In this document: positions 37,743-47,900 of the stretch, piece by piece
How positions within the stretch are numbered: the stretch's first letter is position 1
Layout of the letters: each line of letters starts with the position of its first letter
NCBI RefSeq assembly: GCF_002113125.1
Contig: NZ_NEJP01000005.1
Coordinates: 62,001 to 126,000 of the forward strand
Reading direction: 5' to 3'
From: Pseudomonas sp. B20(2017)
GTDB lineage: Bacteria > Pseudomonadota > Gammaproteobacteria > Pseudomonadales > Pseudomonadaceae
DNA length: 64,000 bases
The notes under the pieces: generated by a model
Database searches by the model: none
Seen by the model: only the letters and a program-made list of their open reading frames with translations
What the model was told of the DNA's origin: nothing
Made by a program: the position numbers and the translations under genes

Positions 37743-39362
37743 ATGAGCCTGTCACTCCTGAGCCGCTACGCCTTCTTTGCCGTCTGCGTGATTTTCACCC
37801 TCGCCAGCCTGCCCTTTCTCGAACACGACTGGCTGTGGCCGATCACCGCCGTCACCGGCGTATTGAGCCTGATCGGTCTGTTCGACCTGATGCAGAGCCC
37901 GCATGCGGTGCGCCGCAACTACCCGATCCTCGGCAACATCCGTTATCTGGTCGAAGGCATCCGCCCGGAAATCCGCCAGTACCTGCTGGAATCCGACAGC
38001 GACGCCCTGCCCTTCTCCCGCGCCCAGCGTTCGCTGGTGTACTCGCGAGCGAAGAATGAAACCGCCGACAAACCGTTCGGCACCCTGATCGACGTCTACC
38101 AGTCCGGCTTCGAATTCATCGGCCACTCGATGCGCCCGGCGCCGCTGAGTGACCCGAACAGTTTCCGCGTCACCGTCGGCGGCCCGCAGTGCACCCAGCC
38201 GTACTCGGCGTCGGTGTTCAATATTTCGGCCATGAGCTTCGGCTCCCTCAGCGCCAACGCGATCCGCGCGCTGAACCAGGGTGCCAAACTCGGCAATTTC
38301 GCCCACGACACCGGCGAAGGCAGCATCAGCCCCTATCACCGCGAACACGGCGGCGACCTGACCTGGGAACTGGGCAGCGGCTATTTCGGCTGCCGCACCA
38401 GCGACGGCCGCTTCGACCCGGAACGCTTCGCCGCCCAGGCGCAGACCCCGCAAGTGCGGATGATCGAAATCAAAATGAGCCAGGGCGCCAAACCCGGCCA
38501 CGGCGGGATCCTGCCCAAGCACAAGGTCACCCAGGAAATCGCCGATACGCGTGGAATTCTGATGGGCGAAGACTGCATCTCGCCGTCGCGACATAGCGCG
38601 TTTTCCACGCCGATCGAGATGATGCATTTCATCCAGCAACTGCGCGAACTGTCCGGAGGCAAACCGGTGGGCTTCAAGTTCTGCCTCGGCCATCCGTGGG
38701 AGTTCATGGGCATCGCCAAGGCCATGCTGGAAACCGGCATCCTGCCGGACTTCATCGTGGTCGACGGCAAGGAAGGTGGCACCGGCGCCGCGCCGGTGGA
38801 GTTCACCGACCACATCGGCGTGCCGATGCGCGAAGGTCTGCTGTTCGTGCACAACACCCTGGTGGGGCTGAATCTGCGGGACAAGATCAAGCTCGGCGCC
38901 AGCGGCAAGATCGTCAGCGCCTTCGACATCGCCAGCGTGCTGGCAATAGGCGCCGACTGGGCCAACTCGGCGCGCGGCTTCATGTTCGCTATCGGCTGCA
39001 TCCAGTCGCAAAGCTGCCACACCAACAAATGCCCGACCGGCGTCGCCACCCAGGACACCCTGCGCCAGCGCGCACTGGTGGTGCCGGACAAGGCCCAACG
39101 GGTCTACAACTTCCACCGCAATACGCTCAAGGCGCTGGCGGAAATGCTCGCCGCCGCCGGCCTCGATCACCCGTCGCAACTGTCGGCCAAGCATTTGGTG
39201 CGGCGCATGTCGGCGACCGAAATCAAACTGTTCTCGCAGTTGCACGTGTTCCTGAAACCCGGGGAATTGCTCACCGGGGAAGTGAACGGCGAGTTCTATT
39301 CGCGGATGTGGCAGATGGCGCGGGCGGACAGTTTTGAGCCGCAGGAAGTGGTGGCTGCCTGA
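37743..39362 (+). CDS. Membrane-anchored FMN-binding glutamate-synthase-like protein
   Basis: A 539-residue protein of the glutamate synthase large-subunit family. Two hydrophobic helices (about residues 8-27 and 35-53) anchor the N-terminus. The rest corresponds to the FMN/synthase barrel. A cysteine cluster C-x5-C-x4-C in GCIQSQSCHTNKCPTG, near residue 420, matches the [3Fe-4S] site of GltB. The glutaminase and GXGXG domains of GltB are missing, so it is not a complete glutamate synthase. I chose ATG 37743 because of the AAGGAAA ribosome binding site; ATG 37719 is also in frame. Physiological substrate is not established for this group. Confidence 0.88.
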   Translation: MSLSLLSRYAFFAVCVIFTLASLPFLEHDWLWPITAVTGVLSLIGLFDLMQSPHAVRRNYPILGNIRYLVEGIRPEIRQYLLESDSDALPFSRAQRSLVYSRAKNETADKPFGTLIDVYQSGFEFIGHSMRPAPLSDPNSFRVTVGGPQCTQPYSASVFNISAMSFGSLSANAIRALNQGAKLGNFAHDTGEGSISPYHREHGGDLTWELGSGYFGCRTSDGRFDPERFAAQAQTPQVRMIEIKMSQGAKPGHGGILPKHKVTQEIADTRGILMGEDCISPSRHSAFSTPIEMMHFIQQLRELSGGKPVGFKFCLGHPWEFMGIAKAMLETGILPDFIVVDGKEGGTGAAPVEFTDHIGVPMREGLLFVHNTLVGLNLRDKIKLGASGKIVSAFDIASVLAIGADWANSARGFMFAIGCIQSQSCHTNKCPTGVATQDTLRQRALVVPDKAQRVYNFHRNTLKALAEMLAAAGLDHPSQLSAKHLVRRMSATEIKLFSQLHVFLKPGELLTGEVNGEFYSRMWQMARADSFEPQEVVAA

Positions 39363-40935
39363 GAACTCCGGGGTCATCAGCCTCGATTGAGGCTGATGCC
39401 TGGTTTTTAGCAAACAACATTGCAGTCGCCTCTCCACTATGTAACGTCAGCATTCGCTTCCAATCAGCTGAGAACGGCGTGCTTGTATCAGAAGCAGGTT
39501 TAAATCCAACCCACCAAATCCTGTGCCCTCGACATTCAAATGCCGTTGGGTCATTGAAATAGATCCATCTCAGTTGTTCGGGAATCAAGGCATAGCCTCC
39601 GCTATCCACTAACGGTAGAAACTCATCCAACGCTGAGCGCACATAAAATCTTGGCTGAATACCCATGTCGCTGTAGTAGATAAAAGGCAAATAGGAGAGC
39701 AAAGAACCAACAACGATCTGGTCTCCATGGCGAATCCGCCGTTGAATCTCTTTCACCAGTTCGCCATATCTGTAGTCCCTGCGCATTTCGGTACCATTCA
39801 ATTCATCAATTTGCTGAAAAACTGCCAACAGACCATGGGTTTGTGCAGCGACCAACAGCAAAAACGCCGTCGTGGACAACAGAGCAGAGCGCTGCCCCCA
39901 GAGATCCAGTGCCAAGGCCATGAACATCGGTAGTGCAGGCGCGGCGAATACAAGATATCGGGGAACAAAAATCGGAGTGATAAGTGTCAGGAGATAAAGC
40001 GTAATGACAGGGACACAAAAATAAGTGATCAGCAGACAGCCATATCGCAGCTTGTTTTTTTCCCGTTGTACAAGGATTGTCAGCATGCAAGGCACAATCA
40101 TGATCAATGGCAACAATCGCCAGAGCGAAGAGGGTGCAACCGTTCCATCCATAACGATGAACTGCCAGAAAAGACCAAGTACCGCTTGAATGGTCACAGG
40201 CTCGATCCAGCTATTTGCGGCGCCTGAAAACTGCTGGATCAGATTGGGAATCCACGGAACAAACAACAGCGCAATAGCGCCATTTATACTCAGCCAGCCT
40301 AGAAACGAAACGCCTCCTGGCCCCTCCCGACACGCCTGCCACCAGAATAGCCAATGCACGAGTACACACAGGCCTGCGAAGTAGTGGGTATAAAACGCAG
40401 CCGTCATCAACAATACATACAGCGTCGCGTAACTCCTTTTACCCGGTTGCCGAATCCAGCAAATCAACACCACCGTGGCGCCCATCAGCCAGAACCCAAG
40501 CAAGGCATACATCCGTGCTTCCTGGCTGTAACGAACTGAAATTGGTAGCAATGCCAACAGCAACGCGGCGATCCAGGTCGCCCGGCGTGTGGCAATCAGG
40601 CTCATCAACTTGATACTCAGCAGCAACGTGCCGACATCCGCCAGTGCACTCAACGCACGGGCCGGCAGCGCTCCTTCGCCCCACAGCAGCACCCAGTAAT
40701 GCAGCAGGACGTAATAAAGCGGCGGATGCACATCCAGCGCCGTCAATGCCCAGATGCGTGTCGGTGTTTCTCGGGCCAGTACCAGACTGTAGGCCTCGTC
40801 ATACCAGATACTCGGCACATCAATGGCGTAGAACCGCACGATCAGGGCGAGGGATACAACCGCCAGAAGGGCCAGTCTGTCGATCCTCAAGAAAGTGAAC
40901 CCGTCGGAGGCGGCAACGCTCGCAAGGCTTTTCAT
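39271..40935 (-). CDS. GT39/ArnT-like membrane glycosyltransferase
   Basis: A 554-residue polytopic membrane protein with about eleven to twelve hydrophobic helices and a periplasmic C-terminal part. The first loop motif SIWYDEAYSL and DVHPPLYYVLLHYW place it in the GT-C (GT39/PMT/ArnT-like) superfamily, whose members use polyprenyl-phosphate sugars in the periplasm. ATG 40935 overlaps the GtrA gene stop region by four bases. The 3' end is odd: the frame continues through the terminator of the convergent gene and 92 bp into its coding sequence, so the last ~50 residues are low in family-like character. Target glycan unknown. Confidence 0.8.
   Translation of the reverse strand: MKSLASVAASDGFTFLRIDRLALLAVVSLALIVRFYAIDVPSIWYDEAYSLVLARETPTRIWALTALDVHPPLYYVLLHYWVLLWGEGALPARALSALADVGTLLLSIKLMSLIATRRATWIAALLLALLPISVRYSQEARMYALLGFWLMGATVVLICWIRQPGKRSYATLYVLLMTAAFYTHYFAGLCVLVHWLFWWQACREGPGGVSFLGWLSINGAIALLFVPWIPNLIQQFSGAANSWIEPVTIQAVLGLFWQFIVMDGTVAPSSLWRLLPLIMIVPCMLTILVQREKNKLRYGCLLITYFCVPVITLYLLTLITPIFVPRYLVFAAPALPMFMALALDLWGQRSALLSTTAFLLLVAAQTHGLLAVFQQIDELNGTEMRRDYRYGELVKEIQRRIRHGDQIVVGSLLSYLPFIYYSDMGIQPRFYVRSALDEFLPLVDSGGYALIPEQLRWIYFNDPTAFECRGHRIWWVGFKPASDTSTPFSADWKRMLTLHSGEATAMLFAKNQASASIEADDPGVLRQPPLPAAQNCPPAPSATSANRTRRSLPR
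39375..39405 (+). terminator. Terminator of the FMN protein gene, read through by the convergent gene
   Basis: Perfect ten-base stem CATCAGCCTC-gatt-GAGGCTGATG followed by CCTGGTTTTT. It lies 12 bp after the stop codon. The coding frame of the convergent glycosyltransferase gene runs through it. Confidence 0.85.
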
Positions 40936-41306
40936 GCCTGACGCCCAAGAAACAATACGAACCGGAAAAAGCAGTACCCCAGCAACAGATCCACCAGTGA
41001 AAACACCGACACCGTCACCAGCCCCGGCAGATTCAATGCATCGGCGATCACGCCTGTGCCGTAGCTCAATGCCCCCATCACGCCGATAAACATCAGGTAC
41101 GCCAGCACCGACGTTCCGGTCTCGAACGTGTACAGCGCGTTCATGTAAAACGCGAAGGATGCGGCAATGCAAAACGCGGCGAAGTTACTGGCTGCCTGGT
41201 CCAATTGAACCGCGCTGCTCAGTACAAAAAAAATCTGCCAGTGAACCAGCGTTGCGGCGAGGCCAATTGCCGTTTGTGCGGGAAATCCTTTCCACAAGAT
41301 CCTCAT
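40932..41306 (-). CDS. GtrA-like flippase protein
   Basis: A 124-residue protein with four hydrophobic helices, matching the GtrA family of small membrane proteins that flip polyprenyl-linked sugars such as undecaprenyl-phosphate glucose. The N-terminal TAIGLAATLVHWQIFFVL and the SNFAAFCIAASFAFYMNALYTF segment (the family N-x-x-x-x-F pattern) are visible. ATG 41306 has an AAGGA ribosome binding site. It overlaps the glycosyltransferase gene by four bases, so the two are coupled. No GtrB-type glucosyl transferase lies in the cluster. Confidence 0.85.
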   Translation of the reverse strand: MRILWKGFPAQTAIGLAATLVHWQIFFVLSSAVQLDQAASNFAAFCIAASFAFYMNALYTFETGTSVLAYLMFIGVMGALSYGTGVIADALNLPGLVTVSVFSLVDLLLGYCFFRFVLFLGRQA

Positions 41307-41413
41307 CGTCAATCCTTGCTGTCCCGCAACGGGCGGGGCTTTCACGCTAGGGCAAGGTGCGGGTGCGGTCTACTGTCAGAAATTACAGGTGGGCGTTGAT
41401 TTCTGACCGACGG

Positions 41414-42919
41414 TTACCATTGCAGCAGGCGGCCATGGGGCGGCTCCTTCATCACGATGAAGCCGTAGTCGCCGATGAGGTAGAGGCGGTAATAGAGGCT
41501 GTCCACCAACGGTGGATATCCCATCAGTCCTGCGTGGGTAGCATTGCGCCGCTCACGCTCGGCGACCACGTTGGTGATGCCGGCCGACGGCAGGTTTTCG
41601 GCGAGCATGAAGTAATCGATGTTCAGCAGGTATTGCAGCACCGGCAACTGCTTGAACGTACCCACTGCCCCCGCGAGCCAACGGTCGGAGTACGTCACCG
41701 AGATATAAATCCGTTTGGCTTCGCGCAGTTCGCGACGGGATGAGATGTCGTGGCTGAGGCTGTAGAGCGCACTGCTGGCGAAGGTTTTCTCCATCGTCAG
41801 CACCCGACCATAAGCGAAGGACAACGACAGTGTGGCCAGAAGTGGAATCGCCAGCATCAAGGGCAACCGTTGATGCAGCGGCATCAATCCCAGCCAGGCC
41901 AGATAGAACAGCAACATCAGCAGCACGCCGAACCCCATCAAGGTGCGTGCGCCTTCGTTGAAGTCGCGAAACAACAGCGTCATGCCCGGCACCAGCAGCA
42001 CAATCAGCGGCAATGCCAGCACGCAGCTGAAGCTCAGGAGCAAACCCTTGGCGCGCGACATGTTGCGCTCGCGAATCTGCCGCCCCAATTGCATGCCGCC
42101 GAACACAGCACAAAGAACCAACACACCAAAAATCACCGTGTAGCCGCCGTGAAACAGCAGCGCAACCTTCTCCATCACCCGACCGATATTGATGCCAATC
42201 TGCAGCAGCGGATCAGCGCTCGCGTTCAGCAATTGCGTGCGTGTGGAGTCCGTGAACGGATAGGCCGTGACGCTGTAAATCATCACTGCCAGCAGCAGTT
42301 GCGCCAGCCGCCAGCCTGACCGGCACCAGAGTTCATCCCACGGCACTCGCCGATGAACATTGCGCAGCAATTCCACGCAGCACAAGCCGAGAAACACATT
42401 CAGGCTGATCTGATACAGCCCGATCGCCAGCGCCAGCAACACCGACGGCACCAGCCATCGCTGAATGCGCGAGGCACCGCAAAAAGTGATCGCGTAAATC
42501 ACCGCGACCAGACTTAAGGCCATGCCAGCCCCGTCGTATTGATAGGACAGGTTCTGCAACAGGAACGGGTTGTACCAGAGCGGCAACGGCACCAGACAAC
42601 AGGCCAGGGTCGGTTCGGGGAAATAGTGGAAGGTCAGCCGGGTCAGGGCGAACGACATCGCTACGGCGGCGAGCAACAGCGGCAATGGAAAAATATTCGG
42701 CGCAGCGCCGTTGAACGTCAGCGCCTGATACAGCCAGTCCATGAACAACCGCCCCTGCCCCGCCCAGGCGTTGCCGGCAGCCAGGGTGCGCCAGTTGTCG
42801 TCGATGTAGGGAAAGTCGGCGAGGACCAGCGGCAGGGTGTACAGCAGCGTGGCGAGCAGGAAAAACAGCACGACCTGACGGCGGCCGAGTTCTCGTACGA
42901 GAAAATCGCTGATCCTCAT
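41414..42919 (-). CDS. GtrII-like glucosyltransferase domain membrane protein
   Basis: A 501-residue polytopic membrane protein with about ten hydrophobic helices and a short polar C-terminal part. The start ADFPYIDDNWRTL with adjacent aspartates in the first periplasmic loop is typical of the GtrII/GtrIV type of O-antigen glucosyltransferases. ATG 42919 is preceded by AGG-containing sequence; GTG 42937 is an alternative. It lies upstream of the GtrA gene with a gap of 107 bp. The three genes look like an O-antigen glucose-modification set. Confidence 0.75.
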   Translation of the reverse strand: MRISDFLVRELGRRQVVLFFLLATLLYTLPLVLADFPYIDDNWRTLAAGNAWAGQGRLFMDWLYQALTFNGAAPNIFPLPLLLAAVAMSFALTRLTFHYFPEPTLACCLVPLPLWYNPFLLQNLSYQYDGAGMALSLVAVIYAITFCGASRIQRWLVPSVLLALAIGLYQISLNVFLGLCCVELLRNVHRRVPWDELWCRSGWRLAQLLLAVMIYSVTAYPFTDSTRTQLLNASADPLLQIGINIGRVMEKVALLFHGGYTVIFGVLVLCAVFGGMQLGRQIRERNMSRAKGLLLSFSCVLALPLIVLLVPGMTLLFRDFNEGARTLMGFGVLLMLLFYLAWLGLMPLHQRLPLMLAIPLLATLSLSFAYGRVLTMEKTFASSALYSLSHDISSRRELREAKRIYISVTYSDRWLAGAVGTFKQLPVLQYLLNIDYFMLAENLPSAGITNVVAERERRNATHAGLMGYPPLVDSLYYRLYLIGDYGFIVMKEPPHGRLLQW

Positions 42920-43040
42920 ACCTGCGCCTCTGTTCACGGCTGCGCTGGAAACAACGTAGATAAACCTTCGAACATGACTCTGAATCAGAAGTCGTTTTTT
43001 GCGGCGCTTTCAGACCAGCGGCATCAACCTCGCACCCATG

Positions 43041-43072
43041 AAAAAGCCCCGGACTTTCGACCGGGGCTTTCG
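43041..43072 (-). terminator. Terminator of the ProY-like permease gene
   Basis: Stem AAAGCCCCGG-actttcga-CCGGGGCTTT followed, on the reverse strand, by a T run (AAAAA at 43041 on the plus strand). It ends the permease transcript. Confidence 0.9.
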
Positions 43073-43090
43073 AGTTTCAGCAATAACGAA

Positions 43091-44512
43091 TTACGAAGCC
43101 GAACGCACCGCGCCCTCTACCGAATCCTTCGGTTGCAGCTTGAACACGTAGAACAAAACGGTCAGCAGCGCCAGGAACGCCGGGCCCACATACAGCGCCA
43201 CGCGAGTGTCCGGGAAGTACGCCATCAGGCCCACCACCAGCACCAGGAACGCCAGCGCCAGATACGAGCTGACCGGGAACAGCCACATCTTGTACTTGAG
43301 ACCCGCACGTTCGCTGGCGCTCAGGCCTTTGCGGAATTTCAGCTGGGCCAGCAGGATCATCACCCAGGTCCAGATCGCGCCGAAGGTGGCGATGGACGTC
43401 ACCCAGACGAAGACTTTTTCCGGCACCAGATAGTTGAGCAGCACGCCCAGCAGCAGCGCGAAAATCGACAGCAGCAACGCCCGACGCGGTACGCCGTTGC
43501 TCGAGGTGCGAGCGAAACCGGCCGGCGCCTGGCCGTTCTGCGCCAGGCTGTAGAGCATGCGCCCGGTGCTGAAGATGCCGCCGTTACATGACGACAGCGC
43601 GGCGGTGATCACCACGAAGTTGATGATGCCGGCGGCAGTCTTGATGCCCAGACGCTCGAAGGTCATCACAAACGGGCTGCCCTGGGTGCCGATTTCATTC
43701 CACGGGTAGATCGACAGGATCACGAACAGTGCGCCGACGTAGAACAGCAGGATCCGCCAGAACACCGAGCCGATCGCATTCGGGATGGTCTTCTGCGGGT
43801 TCTTCGCTTCACCGGCGGTCAGACCGATCATTTCCACGCCGAGGTAGGCGAACATCACCATTTGCAGGGACATCAACACGCCTGTCACACCGTTGGGCAT
43901 GAAGCCGCCGTGGGCCCACAGATTGGAAATCCCCAGCGCCACACCGTCGTTACCGAAACCGAAGGCGATGATGCCGATGCCGCCGAGCACCATAGCGATG
44001 ATGGTGACGATCTTGATCAGGGCGAACCAGAACTCGAACTCACCGAAGGCCTTGACCGCGATCAGGTTGATCGAGCCCATGCTGACCAGCGCCGCCAGCG
44101 CCCAGATCCAGCGCGGTACGTCGGGGAACCAGATGCCCATGTACACCGCCACCGCCGTAATTTCCGCGACGCAGGTCACCAGCCACAGGAACCAGTAGTT
44201 CCAGCCGGTGAGAAAGCCCGCCAGCGGGCCGAGGTAATCCTGTGCATAACGGCTGAAGGAGCCGGCGACCGGGTTGTGTACGGCCATTTCGCCGAGGGCG
44301 CGCATGATCACCAGGATCGCCAGACCGCCGATGATGTACGAGAGCATGATCGCCGGGCCGGCCATTTCGATGGCCTTGGCCGAACCGAGAAACAGACCGA
44401 CACCGATACAGGCGCCGAGCGCCATCAGGCGAATATGCCGTTCACCAAGTTCGCGTTTGAGCGGACCGCCTTGAGCGGTTTCGCCATGGGGCGGGTGATT
44501 GCCGACTGGCAT
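43091..44512 (-). CDS. APC amino acid permease, ProY-like
   Basis: A 473-residue inner-membrane amino acid transporter of the AAT family with twelve predicted helices. The N-terminal LKRELGERHIRLMALGACIGVGLFLGSA and the segments NPVAGSFSRYAQDYLGPLAG and MVMFAYLGVEMIGLTAGEA follow E. coli ProY closely. Substrate proline is plausible, but family members also carry histidine, GABA or aromatic amino acids. ATG 44512 has a GAGGAAC ribosome binding site; the start at 44548 is rejected. It is monocistronic with its own terminator and a 480-bp upstream region. Confidence 0.87.
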   Translation of the reverse strand: MPVGNHPPHGETAQGGPLKRELGERHIRLMALGACIGVGLFLGSAKAIEMAGPAIMLSYIIGGLAILVIMRALGEMAVHNPVAGSFSRYAQDYLGPLAGFLTGWNYWFLWLVTCVAEITAVAVYMGIWFPDVPRWIWALAALVSMGSINLIAVKAFGEFEFWFALIKIVTIIAMVLGGIGIIAFGFGNDGVALGISNLWAHGGFMPNGVTGVLMSLQMVMFAYLGVEMIGLTAGEAKNPQKTIPNAIGSVFWRILLFYVGALFVILSIYPWNEIGTQGSPFVMTFERLGIKTAAGIINFVVITAALSSCNGGIFSTGRMLYSLAQNGQAPAGFARTSSNGVPRRALLLSIFALLLGVLLNYLVPEKVFVWVTSIATFGAIWTWVMILLAQLKFRKGLSASERAGLKYKMWLFPVSSYLALAFLVLVVGLMAYFPDTRVALYVGPAFLALLTVLFYVFKLQPKDSVEGAVRSAS

Positions 44513-44995
44513 GGGGGAGTTCCTCGTCTTGTTATTGGATGTGACCACCGAGTGTTCAGACGTCGGCCGATAAGCCTGCGCCTGGGGAAAACCGGCCCTG
44601 CTTCGTGGGCAGGACCGTCCCGCAGAAGCAACCTGCGGGATCAGCGGGGCGTGCAGTATAAAAAGCTTGCGACAGGTTTTTTCACTCTATAAGGCATCTG
44701 ATTCAGACGTAAACCTCGCCAATCACAAGGTTTACGAGACAAACCATCCTGCGTTTTGAGGATTATTCACCACGCAAATGGGCGCCGAGTATTGCACAGC
44801 AATGGTGCAACGTCATGCCGCGACCAAAGTCGCAGCGGCCTGAAGAACTCTCTGTTCCGGCCTTTTCAGGCTTTCGATCACTTGCCGCAAAGCAGCAGCC
44901 AGATTTGCAGATTTGTTCAGGGTCACTCCTTCACAATTTTTTCACCCGCGCCAACCACCGACTAAGCTTCAGACAAGTCCGATCAATCTGCGTGA
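44513..44995. other. Intergenic region between ProY-like permease and PBP gene
   Basis: About 480 bp with no gene that I can support. Contains a perfect inverted repeat CGTAAACCT-N11-AGGTTTACG at 44708-44736, described separately. It should hold divergent promoters. Confidence 0.5.
44708..44736. promoter_or_regulatory. Perfect 9-bp inverted repeat, possible operator
   Basis: CGTAAACCT and AGGTTTACG separated by 11 bp. It is not followed by a T run, so an operator is more likely than a terminator. Binding protein unknown. Confidence 0.35.
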
Positions 44996-47900
44996 ATGGA
45001 TCAATCGACTATGGGCGCTTTGTGGCAAACCGATTCGAGTGAAAAAGTGGTTCCGACTGAACGTGTGGATGAAGCGCCTTTACCTGAAAAACCCCGCCGC
45101 AACCGGCACGGGTGGAAGGCTTTCTGGCTCCTGGTGGTGATTATCGCGATTGTCGTGGGCCTGGCCGCGATGAAGGAAATGCGCACCTCGCGTTTTCAGT
45201 CCCGCGAGGTCAGCCAGTACGCCGCCAAACTCAAATACGAATTGCAGCCGGGCCCCAGCGAAGCGATCCGCTATCCGGGAAACGGGCCATTCGATCTGCG
45301 TCTGGGTTACAGCTCGCTGGACGAGTTCCTGCCGCGGCTGATCAAGCGCAACTACGTGATCACCGAGCAGGCGCGCTTCTCCCCGGCACTGCTCAACTAC
45401 ACCGACAAGGGCCTGTTCGTGCCCTATTCCGAAAAGATCCAGGCCGGGCTGTCGATCACCGATTGCCGCGCCGCGCCGCTGTATCAGTACAACTATCCGC
45501 AGCAGCTGTACGCGAGTTTCGATTCGATCCCGCCGGTGGTGGTCAACAGCCTGCTGTTCATCGAGAACCGTTTCCTGCTCGACCCCAAGCAACCCATGGC
45601 CAACCCGGCGGTGGACTGGCCGCGCTTCGGCATGGCTGCATGGTCGCAGGTCGCCAAGTTGCTGCACTTGCCGGGGCAGTCGGCCGGTGGCAGCACCCTG
45701 GCCACCCAGCTTGAGAAATACCGCCACTCGCCCGACGGGCTGACGGTGTCCGGCGCGGAGAAAATCCGTCAGATGATTTCCGCCAGCGTGCGCGCCTATC
45801 AGGGCGGCCCGGACACCTTGCCGGCGCGGCAGAACATCATTCGTGATTACCTCAACAGCGTGCCGCTGTCGGCGGTGCCGGGGCATGGCGAAGTGCACGG
45901 CATGGCCGAGGGTTTGCGGGTCTGGTATGGCGCCGATTTCAATGAAGCCAATCGCAAGCTCGCGAGTACCGAAACCGATCCAAAGACCCTGGCGGACAAG
46001 GGTCTGGCCCTGCGCGAAATGCTCTCGTTGATGATCGCCCAGCGTCGTCCTTCGCATTACCTGACCAAGGGCCGCGAAGAGCTGGTCGAACTGACCAACA
46101 GCCACCTGCGCCTGCTCAGACAGAACGGCGTGATCGACGCTGCCCTGGCCGACGCAGCGCTGGCCAGCACCATCAGCTATCGCGACTGGCAGACCCAGCC
46201 GACGATTCAACCGATCGAAACCAACAAGGGCATCAGTGTCGCCCGCAGCCGGCTGGCCTCGATGCTCAACCGTCCGCTGTACGACCTCGACCGCCTCGAC
46301 CTGTCTGCCACCAGCACTTTGCAAGGCGAGCTGCAAACCCAGGCCACCGCCTACCTGAAAAGACTGGCCGACCCGGCCTATGCGACCGAAGTCGGCCTGA
46401 TGGGCGAACGTCTGCTGACGCCCACCAGCACCACTCAGGTGCGCTACAGCTTCACCCTGTTTGAGCTGACCCCGGACGGTTCGCGTGTGCGGGTGCAGAC
46501 CGACAGCACCGACCAGCCGTTCGACATCAACGAAGGCAGCAAGCTGGAACTGGGCTCCACGGCGAAGATGCGGGTACTGACCACCTACCTGCAAATCATC
46601 GCGGAACTGCATGACAAGTACGGCGCCATGACCGTGCCGGAACTGAAGAAAGTCGATGTGCCGGACCAGGATCGCCTCAGCCAGTGGGTGATCGATTACC
46701 TGATCCAGAACAAGGATCACGACCTGTCGAAAATGCTCGGCGCCGCCCTCGACCGCAAATACTCGGCCAGTCCCGGCGAAGCGTTTTTCACCGGTGGCGG
46801 CCTGCATGTGTTCCATAACTTTCGCAAGGAAGACAACGGCCGCATGCCGACCCTGCGCGATGCCCTGCGCGAATCGATCAACCTGCCGTTCATTCGGCTG
46901 ATGCGTGATCTGGTGCGCTACACCACCTACTCAGGTCCCAACAACAGTGCCGAATTGCTCAAGGACGACCGCGACCCGCGACGTCAGGAATACCTCGCCT
47001 CGTTCGCCGACCGCGAAGGCACCTCGTTCCTGCTCAAGTTCTGGAAGAAGTACAAGAACAAGGACACCCAGGCCCGGCTCGACACATTCCTCGACAGCAT
47101 GCGTCCGACGCCGATCCGCATGGCTGCCGTGCATCGCTATCTGCTGCCCAATGCCGACCAGAAAGACTTCAACACGTTCGTGCGCTCGCACCTCAAAGGC
47201 GCCAAGCTCACCGAGAAATTGACCGACGAGCGACTTGAGCGGCTGTATCTCGCCTATGGCCCGGGCACCTACGACCTGCCGGATCAGGGCTTCATCGCCA
47301 AGGTCCACCCGCTGGACTTGTGGATGATCGGCTATTTGCTCAACCACCCCGACGCGACGTTCAAGGACATCGTCAAGGCCAGCCAGTTCGAGCGTCAGGA
47401 AGTCTACAGCTGGCTGTTCAAAAGCAAGCACAAGGGCGCCCGTGATAGCCGCATCCGCACCATGCTGGAGATCGAAGCGTTCCTCGAAATACATCAACGC
47501 TGGCAGAAAGTCGGCTATCCGTTCGATCACCTGGTGCCGTCGCTGGCCACCGCCATCGGCAGCTCGGGCGACCGCCCAGCAGCGCTGGCGGAATTGATCG
47601 GCACCATTCTCAACGACGGTGTGCGCATGCCGACCCTGCGCATCGACAGCCTGCACTTTGCTGCAGGCACGCCTTACGAAACGAAACTTGCCAATGACCC
47701 GCACGTCGGCAAACGCGTGATGCCATCCGAGGTCGCCACCGCCATGCGTGAAGCACTTTCCCAGGTGGTGGACTCAGGGACGGCAAAACGTGTTTCCGGC
47801 AGTTTCAAACTGGCCGATGGCCAACCGCTGACCATGGGCGGCAAGACCGGTACTGGCGATAACCGTATCGAGGCCATCGGTTCAGGCGGTCGAATCCTGA

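Noticed and set aside
37577..38059. ORF translating the REPIN as CGSEPARDD followed by part of the FMN protein gene
   Set aside because: Out of frame with the real gene and begins in a repeat; unlike the GNAT tail it has no functional domain in front.
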